From assembly GCA_026874595.1 (NCBI GenBank), contig CM049307.1:53608370-53672369 (forward strand): a stretch of DNA of 64,000 nt. The letters are read 5' to 3'. Each line of letters opens with the position of its first letter. Position 1 is the first letter of the stretch. A program made the position numbers and the translations under genes. Origin of the DNA: Sipunculus nudus. Its lineage: Eukaryota; Annelida; Sipuncula; Golfingiida; Sipunculidae. The notes below the pieces were generated by a model. That model did no database searches. It was not told the DNA's origin and saw only the letters and a list, made by a program, of their open reading frames with translations. Shown one piece after another: positions 23,301-34,159 of this stretch.

Positions 23301-23560
23301 ATATTAAGGAAAAAGCTCAATTTTCCATAAAAAATTGTAACACTTCAAGAAGACTGCTTAATATCAAAACCACTAATCTGACTTCGATCATATTTAATAT
23401 ACATATTCCTCTATATATTTGCTATGTACTTGCCAGAAATTAGGTCAGTATTGCATAATTGTTTTGAAGTTATGGGCCCGAATATAATTCACTCTGCAAA
23501 AATTAGGAAATATATTTACTCACTTGAGAATTGCTGAATCTAGAATCTGAATCTAGAGAC
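20385..23560. other. Gene-free stretch
   Basis: AT-rich DNA. A probable dispersed repeat begins near 23150 (CCTTTGTCCGTCCGTGC, then several CATATTTAATAT-type phrases). No gene recognised; reading frames are short and featureless. Confidence 0.5.
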
Positions 23561-24310
23561 TTTTTTCAGGGATGTAACTTTATTTTAACAAGATTCAATT
23601 GTATACCCAAAATTATATCTGAATTTTGCAAATTTTCAAGTTATTTGCATTAATATAAAATCAGTACCTTATATTTTACCTAACTTTGACCATGGCACTT
23701 TTTTTTCCCTGTAAGTGCTGTAGATTTCAATTTTCACAGTTACATAAGCATTGTCTCTTTAAAATCTGAAATTTGAAACCAACTGATCAAAAAATGAAGA
23801 TTTTAAGCACCATGTCAAGTATTTTTACATCAAGCCAGTGGTATGCAGTGTGCTATAGGGCTAGCTCTCAGGTGCCCTGGATGTTATGTAATCCCTTCAC
23901 TCCTGGCCAGCTCCCATTTCCCTCAGTGTCTAGGTAAGCCGTGTCAGGCTGTCTGAGGTAACTACCACAAAGAGCCTTTTTTTTTCTCTCTCTCTCTTTC
24001 TGTATCTCTACCCCATAGAGACTTTTTTTTCAGGGATATCACTTTATTTAATCAGGATTCAATTGTACATCAAAGATTAGATCTGAATCATGCAAATTTT
24101 TAAGTTATTAGCATAAATAAAAAATCAATACCTTAGATTTTGCCAAACTTTGCCACTTCACGTGTTACCCTGTACGCATTCTTCATTCAGTTTTCACGGC
24201 ATGTATACATAAGGATTTAATCTGAAATTTCAAAGGAATTGTTTGAAAAGAGTAGCTTTTATTGAAGTATTTAGACAACATGCCAAGTATTGTTTACATC
24301 AGGCCAGCCC
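23561..24310 (+). repeat. Diverged direct duplication, period about 460 bp
   Basis: The block 23561-23840 (starting GACTTTTTTCAGGGATGTAAC) recurs at about 24021-24310 (GACTTTTTTTCAGGGATATC), with the phrases CAGGATTCAATTGTA, CTGAAT..TGCAAATTTT and CAAGTATT...ACATCA(A/G)GCCAG in the same order. The spacer between them includes a CT-rich microsatellite near 23985. Confidence 0.75.
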
Positions 24311-24436
24311 AGTTTAATAGTGGTGTGTATGGGTGATGGAGCCCTCACTTGTTTTATGAAATCACACCACACTCCAGGCGGCTTACCTACATAGGCTTCA
24401 GCTTGGTCCAGCTTAGCTTGGCTTCCCCTATGCACT

Positions 24437-24441
24437 ATATA

Positions 24442-24500
<59 letters not shown>
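24437..24500. repeat. (TA)n microsatellite
   Basis: Nearly uninterrupted TA dinucleotide run. It sits immediately beside the start of a dispersed repeat at 24504. Confidence 0.95.
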
Positions 24501-24503
<3 letters not shown>

Positions 24504-24660
24504 AAGAGGGCACCAGGTCGCTAAGGTTAATGAGAGTTAAGTAACCACAGGAAATTAAATAAAAACCAGATATGTATGAACTTGGTACGACATTTATGTA
24601 CTATATGTACTCTTTCAAGCCAGTGCGATTTTTAAACCAGCTTTATATAGGTACTAGTCA
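24504..24660 (+). repeat. Dispersed repeat, short copy (related to 33545-33690)
   Basis: Starts AAGAGGGCACCAGGTCGCT and shares a collinear stretch (GAGAGTT.AGTAACCAC, GGAAATTAAATA, TATGAACTT, CAAGCCAGT.CG, AAACCAG) with 33545-33690. Different insertions of one family. Confidence 0.75.
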
Positions 24661-24923
24661 CAAGGGCGGATACATTTATAAATAGAACAACGTTATCTTA
24701 AATCACATATATACATTATGGCTGCTTTACGTTTATGCCTAATAAACCGAGGAAAAATGCATGTATGAACAGGACTAAAAGACAACATTAAAAAATAATA
24801 TGTAAACCAGATTAAACTGACATTGTCTTTGCTACATCACTGTATGAACGTATTCAATTTACCTTGGACATTTTCGTTGCTCAGGCAACATGAAAAACTG
24901 TACATAGGAATGCGTTTCACCTA

Positions 24924-25075
24924 CCTGAACGGATTTCAAAATTAAAATCATGGAACCATTCAAGTATTCACCACAGCTATTCATAAAGGAAGAATATTTG
25001 CCTGAACGGAATTGCAAAATTTAAACCATGTAACCATGCAAGTATTCACCACAGCTATTCTTGAGGGAAGAAATT
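24924..25075 (+). repeat. Tandem duplication of a 77-bp unit
   Basis: CCTGAACGGA at 24924 and again at 25001; both copies end with GCAAGTATTCACCACAGCTATTC-type sequence. Two units, moderately diverged. Confidence 0.8.
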
Positions 25076-25978
25076 TGAAGTCTGCTTTTTTACCGACTGT
25101 TAAATCACTTTGCATGTACATACCTTTCTGATCGCATAACCACATAATTTATTTCCAGTATGATATATTAATTGAAATTGCAAAAAGCGTGCAGCAAAAT
25201 ATTTGCACAGCCATGTGTAGGATAAGCTCTCGGTAATAAGGATGAAGTAACTTAACGTAGCATCTCTGGTAAATTACAATCCGAAAGTTGTATTAAATTC
25301 GTATTATATACCCCATGATGTATGTATCATTTTAAAGCTGCTACAGTGTTTATTTTTTTTCATAATGGCATATCATGAACTTTAGAAATATACATGTAAA
25401 GTACTAGAATACTTCAGGTTTAGCATACATCATATATTGAAGCAATTATAATGCTTCATTTTCAAATACATGTATTACATAAAATGTGACTTTTGTATTT
25501 TAATAAGTCAATCATGGCGCAACAGTACCCCTCCATGGGACCTTAGGCCCCTATAGCAGCGGCGTACCCTCATTGCCTAGGCATATTTCTGTAAACGTAG
25601 ACGGCCCTGAAATGCAGGCCTCAATATGACTTTTCAGATTATCGATGGCGTTCTGACATTGCAAGACCGCTGGTCTAATAAAGAATTATATTGATTCCAA
25701 TGCCCAGTTGATAATTCCTGAAATACTTGAAATGGGACAAACTGCCAAAACCCTCCAAACATTTGAATTTTCTCCCCAATCTTGAAAAAAAGGCCAAATT
25801 TGTATTTTTTTTTAGGAACTCCTCATGCCACTTCAGTTTCCTAATTCCCCGAAATGCCACATGCCACCCCCCCCCCCCCCCCCAAAAAAAAATGTGTTGC
25901 CTAGGGAAAAGGAAACTTATCCTTTTTCCAATGTCAATAGATTTGTGTGACATTTTTGTTACATTCCAGTCACTGGTT

Positions 25979-25979
<1 letters not shown>

Positions 25980-26044
<65 letters not shown>
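25980..26044. repeat. (TA)n microsatellite
   Basis: TA dinucleotide run. A 17-base C homopolymer lies just upstream (about 25867-25883). Confidence 0.95.
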
Positions 26045-26045
<1 letters not shown>

Positions 26046-26570
26046 TTATATACACATTATTCTTAGGAACCTTTAATGTTTTTCAATTAAATAATTCCTT
26101 ATACAGGGCGTTAACATGTAAACCAATCGTTACTGCCTATAATCAACTACAAGCATATTGGTTTATAATAAAAAAAATTACAACATATTTCCTCCAATTA
26201 TATATCATTGTGCCAACACTTGCCTCAGCATGCATGATTATTTTCCTGTTTTTGTTATTAGGTACTCTGTTTTAACAACACAGTTTGCACACATATACAT
26301 ATATTAAATGTTGAATTACATAGTTGTAAATGAAATATTAAAAGTAAATTGAGAGTATAGGATATTACTAGAATATGGCGTCGGACGTCCGGCATCCGAG
26401 ATGCGTTGGCTTATGTATTTACTTTTCTGAACCAGTTAATTTATTCATACTTTTTTTTTTGCCCTGAACAGAAATCGCATACCTTTCGTTCGTGAGTATG
26501 GCTGTCATATAACAGGGGTCATAAACGCTTCTTTTTCGAGTTTAAATCACATAAATATCGATTAACATAT

Positions 26571-26885
26571 AAGGCCAAAAAAGGTATGGTTTTTAGGCAC
26601 TGTTTTTTTTTTCAGAAATCAGTGCGGACGGGCGATTTTTTTAAACTTTTTTTTGTATGTTTCGGTCAAAATGTCCTTTGAACAACGAAAAGCATGATAA
26701 TAACACCTTTTTTATGCTGAACAGGTAAAATCTCTACATAAAAAAGGAAATCTTATCAAAATTGTATTATTTTATCTTCTTGAAAGATGAAAATCAAAAT
26801 AATATTTTGATGCGGGGGGGGGGGGGGGTATTATAATTGACAAGGGCGATGCCTGAGAACCAGCCCTATTTTTTTTCAGCCCAAG
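26571..26885. mobile_element. MITE, copy A of the GGTATGGTTCTCAGGCAC family
   Basis: The left end reads AAGGCCAAAAAAGGTATGG then TTTTAGGCAC; the right end carries the diverged inverse GCCTGAGAACCAGCCCTATT. The interior near the left end (TTTCAGAAATCAGTGCGGACGGGCG) matches, inverted, the right interior of the copy at 27523-27855. The right half contains a G homopolymer (about 26815-26828). Confidence 0.65.
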
Positions 26886-26974
26886 GAAATGAAATATAAA
26901 TGTACACACTTGGAACCAATGCTTTGTAAAGCTTTCTGACAAAACGTGCAAAAAAGGTAAATTTCCCCGTGTGG

Positions 26975-27420
26975 GGGAGGGGGGGGGGGGGGTTTGGGGG
27001 TTAACCTCCAAACCCCATCTGAGGATTTGAGGGGAGGGGGTAAGTGGGCAATGGCGAAACCAGGGGTAGCTTCGGGAGCTATAGCTCCCCCCATAAAGGT
27101 TCTGCCCTTCTTATATTCATTCATAATTTTATTTATTATAAAGGAGTTTGTTCCCCGGTGTATAGATATAAACGAATAGTCGAAAATTTACAAATATTAC
27201 ATATAAAGTTAGGCTATACATTCAATGAGTAAAATGCCAGATTATACCATTTACAACGCAAAGATATCATTCTAATCAACAAACTCCTTTTACGGACCCC
27301 ACTCTGCCTTCCCCATCCTAGCTTTGCGATATATCAGCTCCCCCCCCCCCCCCCCGAAAAATTTCATGGATCTGCCACTGTAAGTTTGGGCGGGGAGGGT
27401 GGGGGGGGGGGGGGGTCGTC
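26975..27420. other. Cluster of G and C homopolymers between the two MITE copies
   Basis: Long G runs at about 26976-26995 and 27403-27415 and a C run at about 27340-27356 in a few hundred bases. The fragment ATTTCATGGATCTGCCACTG near 27360 resembles the end of the CAGGGGCGGATCC repeat found at 43523 and 48818. No coding potential. Confidence 0.6.
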
Positions 27421-27522
27421 ACCAGTGCTGCTTAACTTTATTTTATCGAAATAGTATAAAATGTACATAAAAACTATATAATACTACAATGCAAAATGTT
27501 ACAATTACAACTATATATCAAT

Positions 27523-27855
27523 AAGGCCAAAAAAATAAAAGGTATGGTTCTCAGGCACCGCCCGCATAAATTTTAAACCCCTGCATCAAAAATTTTTATT
27601 TTAATTTTCAATGGAAACTTACCAATTTTGTGCTGCAACCGCTCGGACATTTCTTTCAAGGAGATAAAATCATACAATTTCCTTTTTTATGTAGGGCTTT
27701 TACTTGTTTAGCAAATCTGTCATTATCATGCTTTTCCCTAATCATTTGTCATTTTTATCAAACTATACCAAAAAATTAAAAATAAAAAAACCGCCCGCCC
27801 GCATTGATTTCTGAAAAAAAGTGCCTGAGAACCATACCTTTTTTTATTTTGGCCT
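27523..27855. mobile_element. MITE, copy B of the GGTATGGTTCTCAGGCAC family
   Basis: Perfect 18-bp terminal inverted repeats GGTATGGTTCTCAGGCAC (27541-27558) and GTGCCTGAGAACCATACC (27821-27838). The inverse symmetry extends outwards through A/T-rich bases to AAGGCC / GGCCT, giving terminal repeats of about 35 bp. The interior is AT-rich and non-coding. Orientation is opposite to copy A. Superfamily not determined; a TA or longer AT-rich target cannot be resolved in this context. Confidence 0.8.
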
Positions 27856-28141
27856 CATATATATAGCTTAAATTGCAACTATAGTTATCACACAATAATA
27901 CACAACCCCTTTAATAACACGTTTAATTTATGTGATGCTTGTACAGACAACCCAAGACAGATTTCTATAATACCTGATAAATCGACATTCTCTATAGATT
28001 TATTAATTAATTTATTTAAACATGCTTACACATCAGGGTAACCCGTTCAGACAAGACTGTCTGCCACATGCAGGGCCCTGTTTGGAAATATAATTTGTAC
28101 AATGTTAAATCATTTAAAGTACAATGACCAATGACAATGTA

Positions 28142-28486
28142 AAGCTGTGTTTCCATGTATCCGTAAAAATCGTATCCGCAAAAGACGTACGTACGCTCCA
28201 TAGTGCGCAGTCCGCTAAAACTGTTTCCATAAGTACATACGTTTTTCTTGCGAAGACCCTTTCGCGTGCCTCTTTATGAAACTGCAAAGACAACTGCCAT
28301 AAGCACAATTTTACTGTAAATGCACCCGGTGACCCAGGGTCGCTGTCGGGAAATGTAGGCATTTTTGTCATCCGCAAAACGGTTGAATCGCTCACCGATC
28401 CGTTTCGATGTGGTCCGTTTTTGCGGCTACGCATGCGGAGCACGTCAAAACGTACACATAGAAACGGATACATGGAAACACAGCTT
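28142..28486. mobile_element. MITE with 23-bp perfect terminal inverted repeats
   Basis: The 23 bases 28142-28164 (starting AAGCTGTGTTTCCATG) are the exact reverse complement of 28464-28486. Length 345 bp, richer in CpG than its surroundings, with further partly inverse-symmetric TCCGC/GCGGA and ACGTACG motifs inside. A GTA on each side could be a 3-bp target duplication (PIF/Harbinger-like), but one spare base makes this uncertain. The reading frames across it are symmetry artefacts. Confidence 0.85.
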
Positions 28487-28909
28487 GGTACAAGTGGCTT
28501 ACGACAAAATGACACTGCAAGATGTGACATTTAACATAAAAATATACAACTACGACATGCAACTATATATACAGTATATGCACGAGAGCAGCTGAACTGA
28601 AGGACGTATAGCATACGGAATACGAAATCAAATGTAATACAAGGTATATGAAGTAAAATTAAGACAGAAATAACGTGATCATTTTTAAAGGCATTTGAAA
28701 AGGAACAGTTTCTTTGATTGCCATTTAATGTGTTCCACAAAATAGGGCCTCGGCATATGTAGGATTTCTTAAAGTAGTCTCTGCGAGGTTAGGTATACAT
28801 ATAATTTATGGGACTGACTTTTGCGTGTGTCACATTTGTGAACACATAAGTGAACGGGTCGCTCTTTAACTGATTTGATGCCGAGGGATCTATACGGATA
28901 TTGGTAATG

Positions 28910-28911
<2 letters not shown>

Positions 28912-28958
<47 letters not shown>
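28912..28958. repeat. (TA)n microsatellite
   Basis: TA dinucleotide run of about 47 bp. Confidence 0.95.
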
Positions 28959-28962
<4 letters not shown>

Positions 28963-29504
28963 TAGTTAAAATAGCGAATTATAATAAGTGCGGCTCGATG
29001 TCAAAGTCTGTGTAATGGTTAGATATGAGGAAGGTGCATTTCCCAGACAAAGAGGCCATAATCAATATGTGGCTGAATCAGGCCAATGTATATATTCAAA
29101 TATATCAAGTATCGCTCATATTTTGCTAATTCAATAACGAATAAACCTTTCCTTCATAAATTCACTAACTTTTTGGAAATTTTATTTCTTGTAGATCAAT
29201 TGCAGAAAAGTTAAAAACGCGTTTGCAGCTGAAATATGCTGGAAAACATAGTATTCCATTCATAAAAATGAAATTTATGGTTAAAATGTGTCCGCAGGAC
29301 TGATTAATGATTGAAACCATATTTCCTAAAGTACATGCTGATAAGGTATATTGCCTTGCTATCCGCCGTATATAGCGCTGCAGATTATAATGTCAAGTTT
29401 AAAAAGAAGACCGTTAAAAACAAAAGAAGCCTCTTTGTCATGATGCAGCTTACAGTTTTGCATTTTTTTCACAATAATCATTTATTTCGATTACGAAATG
29501 ACGG

Positions 29505-30060
29505 TCCTGTGACCTTCACCTTTGACCTCTGGACCCTGATAATCAAAATGTTTCTGACTTTAAAGGTGGGTCATTAATAGGTCAAGTTTGAAGACAATCT
29601 GTCTAGCCAAAGCAGAATTATCATCCATAAACTAATTTGTGAATGAATGGGTCCTGTGGCCTTGATCTTTGACCCTATGACCTCTATATCGAAAAGAATC
29701 TTCCCTTATCGGCAGGTTAGTAATATCTTGAAGATGGAAGGTTTGTGATGAAAAGTTAGGCCGGAAATGCATACACATCCCTTTTAAAGAAATGGGTCCT
29801 GTGACCTTGACCTTTGGATACCAATATCGACAGGGTTCCTACTTTAGTTGTGAGCCATATATAAATTAGGTTTGAAACCAATATGTCAAACTAAACTGGA
29901 GTTATCACCTGGAAACTAATTTGTGAACAGATGGCCCCTGTGACCTTGACCTTTGACCTTGTGACCCCAAATACATTAATGCTCTCCCCATAATGGCAAG
30001 TAAGCTAAATGTGCAAGATGGAAAATCTGGGATGAAAAGCTTATCTTAAAAAGCAGACTT
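29505..30060 (+). repeat. Four tandem units (about 145 bp) with GTGACCTTGACCTTTGACC cores
   Basis: The core CCTGTGACCTTGACCTTTGA recurs at about 29507, 29653, 29798 and 29938, each followed by a similar block ending in phrases such as GATGGAA...GGATGAAAAG. This is a known kind of invertebrate dispersed repeat. In the fourth unit, 29947-29959 reads TGACCTTTGACCT, a perfect direct-repeat-1 nuclear receptor consensus. The array ends about 190 bp beyond the stop of the endoglycoceramidase gene. Confidence 0.8.
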
Positions 30061-30250
30061 CGAGTCAGCTGAGGTAAATACTTGATAAGTTTACAAACTA
30101 TATATCATTCAAGTCAAGTGAGAACCCTAGTCCTGTTGTGTAATGTAAACTCTAAGTGAAAAGATGGGTTTGAACGTTTTAACTATAAACGATAGAAAAT
30201 AACATGACACATCAGTGTACATATATAACATGCATATTTTGGTGATTACT

Positions 30251-31747
30251 TCATCCGATTTTCGTTAGATTTACAGACACAGTTTGTGGTTTACCTATTG
30301 CAGTAGCAGGAAGCACTGTGACCACTCCGGCGTCTTTTAGATACTTCCATGTAAAACCTGCGGAAACGCTGACATTAAAACCCTTTGGATAATGCAATGA
30401 CGGTACAACGATTTCTGTCGGTGTTTTGATGGACGGGTTATAGATATATTCAAATACAAATGATTTCGTCACAGGGTCAAAGGTCATGGATGTGGGCGTC
30501 CCAGCGACAGCACGGCAGTAAACGCGGGAAAATGCGCGTGCAATGTTCCACTGGACATGTCCCCCGTTGTCAAAAAATCTCCAGTCCCAATAGGTCCATG
30601 ATTGAAGGTTTTTGTCGGCTTGGTCCATCACAAAATTGCATTCGACTGTGGCCGTAGAATTTTGGTTTCCGTCAGGTTCACAGAGACCAAATTCAGTGAG
30701 GAAGCTGCTGCCCCCGGTAACCGAGAGGTCTTTCTGAATAGCAGAAAAGACGAGTGGACCTAACACGTCATCACACACCATTCGTTTTATTCCCCCATAG
30801 CTGCCGTGATCCCCAGGATTCAGTAACCAGCAATAGTAATGGTATGATAAAACACTACGGTTTCTGTAATTCGGCCCTCCCGGAACAGTCGTGAAACCAG
30901 AGCCGAGATATTTCCCCTGCGTAATCATACCCCACGTGACCGGTTCGTAAAACACAAGCGTCTCATTGTCTACACATCTTATTGCATTGTTGATCACGTG
31001 ATATAACGGCATGAGATTATTGGCTCCTGCTTTTCCGGGTAAAAACAGAGCAGGATCGGAAAACACGTCACCGGCCCATGGTTCATTTAAAATTTCGTAA
31101 CCGAGCACATTTTTCGTATTCTTGAACACGGACGCCACCTTCTGCCAAAATTTGGCAAAATAGTTTCGTGTCCCCATTACGTTGTCGTAAATCTCCTGAA
31201 ATGCCCTGCTAGTAGCTTGAGTCAAATACCCATCGGCCCACGCAGTAATGTTCTTCCATGGCCAGGGGTAGGGGTTGGGGGACGGAGGTAACAAATCGAT
31301 CAACCATCGAGGGGCCCCGTCGTAAGAACCAAATTTCGACGAGAGCACATCTTGATGGACGTCTAGTATAGCGTACATACCCCGTTCTTCCAGTTTGGAT
31401 AATATTTTCTCTATGATTGATAGGTATGTCTCGTTGAAGGTATCCTTGGCTGGCATGGTTCCCGCCCACATTGTGCCAAGACGAACTGCAGTGAATCCCC
31501 AAGACTTCAGCAAGTCTAGTTTGGTATCGTTCAGCATATCTTCAGGATACCATGGCGGTGATTTTTTCACTGCGTTGAACCCGTGAAAAAGTCTAACTCT
31601 TCCGCTTTCGTCAACCATCCATTTTCCATCTGCCCGTATCCTATCCAAGCTCACCGCAGGCTGTTTATCAAAACAGCGAAAGCAGCCACAGCAATAGCTG
31701 TGTAGCACTGCTATCAAGCCAAGCAGCAACAGGTTCCGCGTCCTCAT
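30251..31747 (-). CDS. Endoglycoceramidase-like glycoside hydrolase family 5, intronless
   Basis: A single uninterrupted frame of 498 residues. Endoglycoceramidases cut the bond between the oligosaccharide and ceramide of glycosphingolipids, outside the cell or in digestive/lysosomal compartments. Residues about 1-22 form a signal peptide (MRTRNLLLLGLIAVLHS). The GH5 barrel follows: HGFN at 55-58, VRLG near 88-91, DVHQD near 129-133, the acid/base in ILNEPW (Glu222), SYHYYC at 301-306 and the nucleophile in LTEFGLCEPDG (Glu352). A beta-sandwich-like tail with several N-glycosylation sequons completes it. All family hallmarks are intact, so activity is likely. Start: the first ATG after an in-frame stop is at 31747; the frame upstream has no other ATG. 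Every other gene here has introns, so a retrocopy or ancient horizontal origin is worth testing. No AATAAA was seen close behind the stop. Alternative: another GH5 glycosylceramidase. Confidence 0.93.
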   Translation of the reverse strand: MRTRNLLLLGLIAVLHSYCCGCFRCFDKQPAVSLDRIRADGKWMVDESGRVRLFHGFNAVKKSPPWYPEDMLNDTKLDLLKSWGFTAVRLGTMWAGTMPAKDTFNETYLSIIEKILSKLEERGMYAILDVHQDVLSSKFGSYDGAPRWLIDLLPPSPNPYPWPWKNITAWADGYLTQATSRAFQEIYDNVMGTRNYFAKFWQKVASVFKNTKNVLGYEILNEPWAGDVFSDPALFLPGKAGANNLMPLYHVINNAIRCVDNETLVFYEPVTWGMITQGKYLGSGFTTVPGGPNYRNRSVLSYHYYCWLLNPGDHGSYGGIKRMVCDDVLGPLVFSAIQKDLSVTGGSSFLTEFGLCEPDGNQNSTATVECNFVMDQADKNLQSWTYWDWRFFDNGGHVQWNIARAFSRVYCRAVAGTPTSMTFDPVTKSFVFEYIYNPSIKTPTEIVVPSLHYPKGFNVSVSAGFTWKYLKDAGVVTVLPATAIGKPQTVSVNLTKIG

Positions 31748-32742
<995 letters not shown>

Positions 32743-32789
32743 CAGCTGCGCGTTCGCTAGAGTTTATTTCTGCCGAGTAAAAGATGACC

Positions 32790-33175
32790 TTCATACCACC
32801 AAGTCTGCCAGCTACGCTTTCACAGACCTCGATTCAGCGAGGTGCGCTGGTCTCAATTTCATGAAATCCAAACCGACAATCAAATCCAACGATCAACATG
32901 TAAACAATATACTGTTCACACGCCGCCTGAACAAGAACACATGCACCAGAGATGGGACAAGTATTATTTGTATGGTCAAACTTTCGATGCCCTTTAGGCA
33001 ATACTAAATCTGCTTGCATGGGTAATACAAGTAACAGATGTGCCAGGGCAACGGCGTGAAACAATTAATTGGTTCATTATTTAACTGTTCTCTTTTTTTC
33101 ATGATATAGACTCCAGAGCGACTCGTTGCATCAAGGTCTGTGAAAGCGTAGCTGCCACACACTTGGTGGTATGAA
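32790..33175. mobile_element. Foldback MITE with about 77-bp terminal inverted repeats
   Basis: The left arm starts TTCATACCACCAAGTCTGCC and runs to TCATGAAA (32866). The right arm is its imperfect reverse complement ending CTTGGTGGTATGAA at 33175. The 21-base heart, CAGCTACGCTTTCACAGACC plus one base, is perfectly inverted. No coding frame. Target duplication not evident. Confidence 0.85.
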
Positions 33176-33544
33176 AATGTTGGAGATGCACTCTGCTCTA
33201 CCTGCACGAGGCTGCTGTTTCAAATAATAAAGTTAAGTTGTGCCATCAGATTATCTATAATACAATTTGTATACGCATTTGGGTGTGAATTTATGAACTG
33301 AGTTAATTTACATATGATCTACCTAGCCACATTCGGCTTGTTAGGATAATAACTCTATTTCTACATGTTTCCTTATTATGCTATAGGTCGGTGCATGTGA
33401 CATCTCACTTCTTCAGGATGAGCCCAAAACAACATGCTTAATTACCATTAAGCCCTATGCCCTAAATTCCAAGACTGCTCGTGCCAATGCTTCAAAGAAC
33501 ATAAATGAGTTTATATCTATAGCAAACCTTATTGACACATTCAA

Positions 33545-33965
33545 CAAGAGGGCACTAGGTCGCTGAGGTCAACGAGAGTTTAGTAACCACCGGAAATTAA
33601 ATAAGCAGCAGATATACCGGTATGAACTTTGTTCGTCCTAAATGTAGTACTCTCTCAAGCCAGTACGTGATTTACAAACCAGATATTCACATTTTCTGTA
33701 GATTTTATGTGATTTCTGACTTACTCTGTGCATTTACCAATGAACTGTGAGTAAGTCTTGTTAAGAACCGTTTGAAAAGTTTTTATAAAGCCTCTGTGAC
33801 GGTTAAATGCATGTGCTTGTTAATCTATAACCGTAAGCACGGTACATGAGTCAATGTTGAAAAAATAAAAACATGTAACCTAAGGTGATTGGTTGCATAT
33901 TTGTGAAAAAGTTCAAAGGTCACCAGTTGCAAAACGACCTTTGCAAAACTCTTGTTCGTTTGAAT
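33545..33965 (+). repeat. Dispersed repeat, long copy
   Basis: The left part matches 24504-24660 and the right part matches 8240-8430 (GCCTCTGTGA, CAATGTTGA, AAACATGTAACCTAAGG, GTTGCAAAA..GCC/ACC..TTTGCAAA). This copy therefore links the two shorter fragments into one family. Confidence 0.75.
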
Positions 33966-34045
33966 GCCCTTCATTTAGATGCTGATGGGAATTTATCATT
34001 AAAAAAATAAGTGCAAATGTTTTTGACCTTATCGTATTTGTATTG

Positions 34046-34147
34046 GTTATAACCCAATGAAATGTAATGCAAGCCGTGAGGTTTCCGATTGACATGCACA
34101 AGCCAAGCAAATATCATGGTTTGCATTACATTTCATTGGGCTATAAC
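34046..34147. repeat. Near-perfect 27-bp inverted repeat (hairpin)
   Basis: 34046-34072 (GTTATAACCCAATGAAATGT and on to GCAA) is the reverse complement of 34121-34147 except for one position. The loop is about 48 bases. It looks like a very small MITE or foldback remnant. Confidence 0.85.
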
Positions 34148-34159
34148 TGATGTCTCACA

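Noticed and set aside
25675-27124. Proline- and glycine-rich frames (PPPPPP, GGGGG)
   Set aside because: They translate C and G homopolymers in MITE-rich DNA.
28114-28530. 138-residue minus-strand frame
   Set aside because: It spans the palindromic MITE at 28142-28486; both strands are open because of inverse symmetry.
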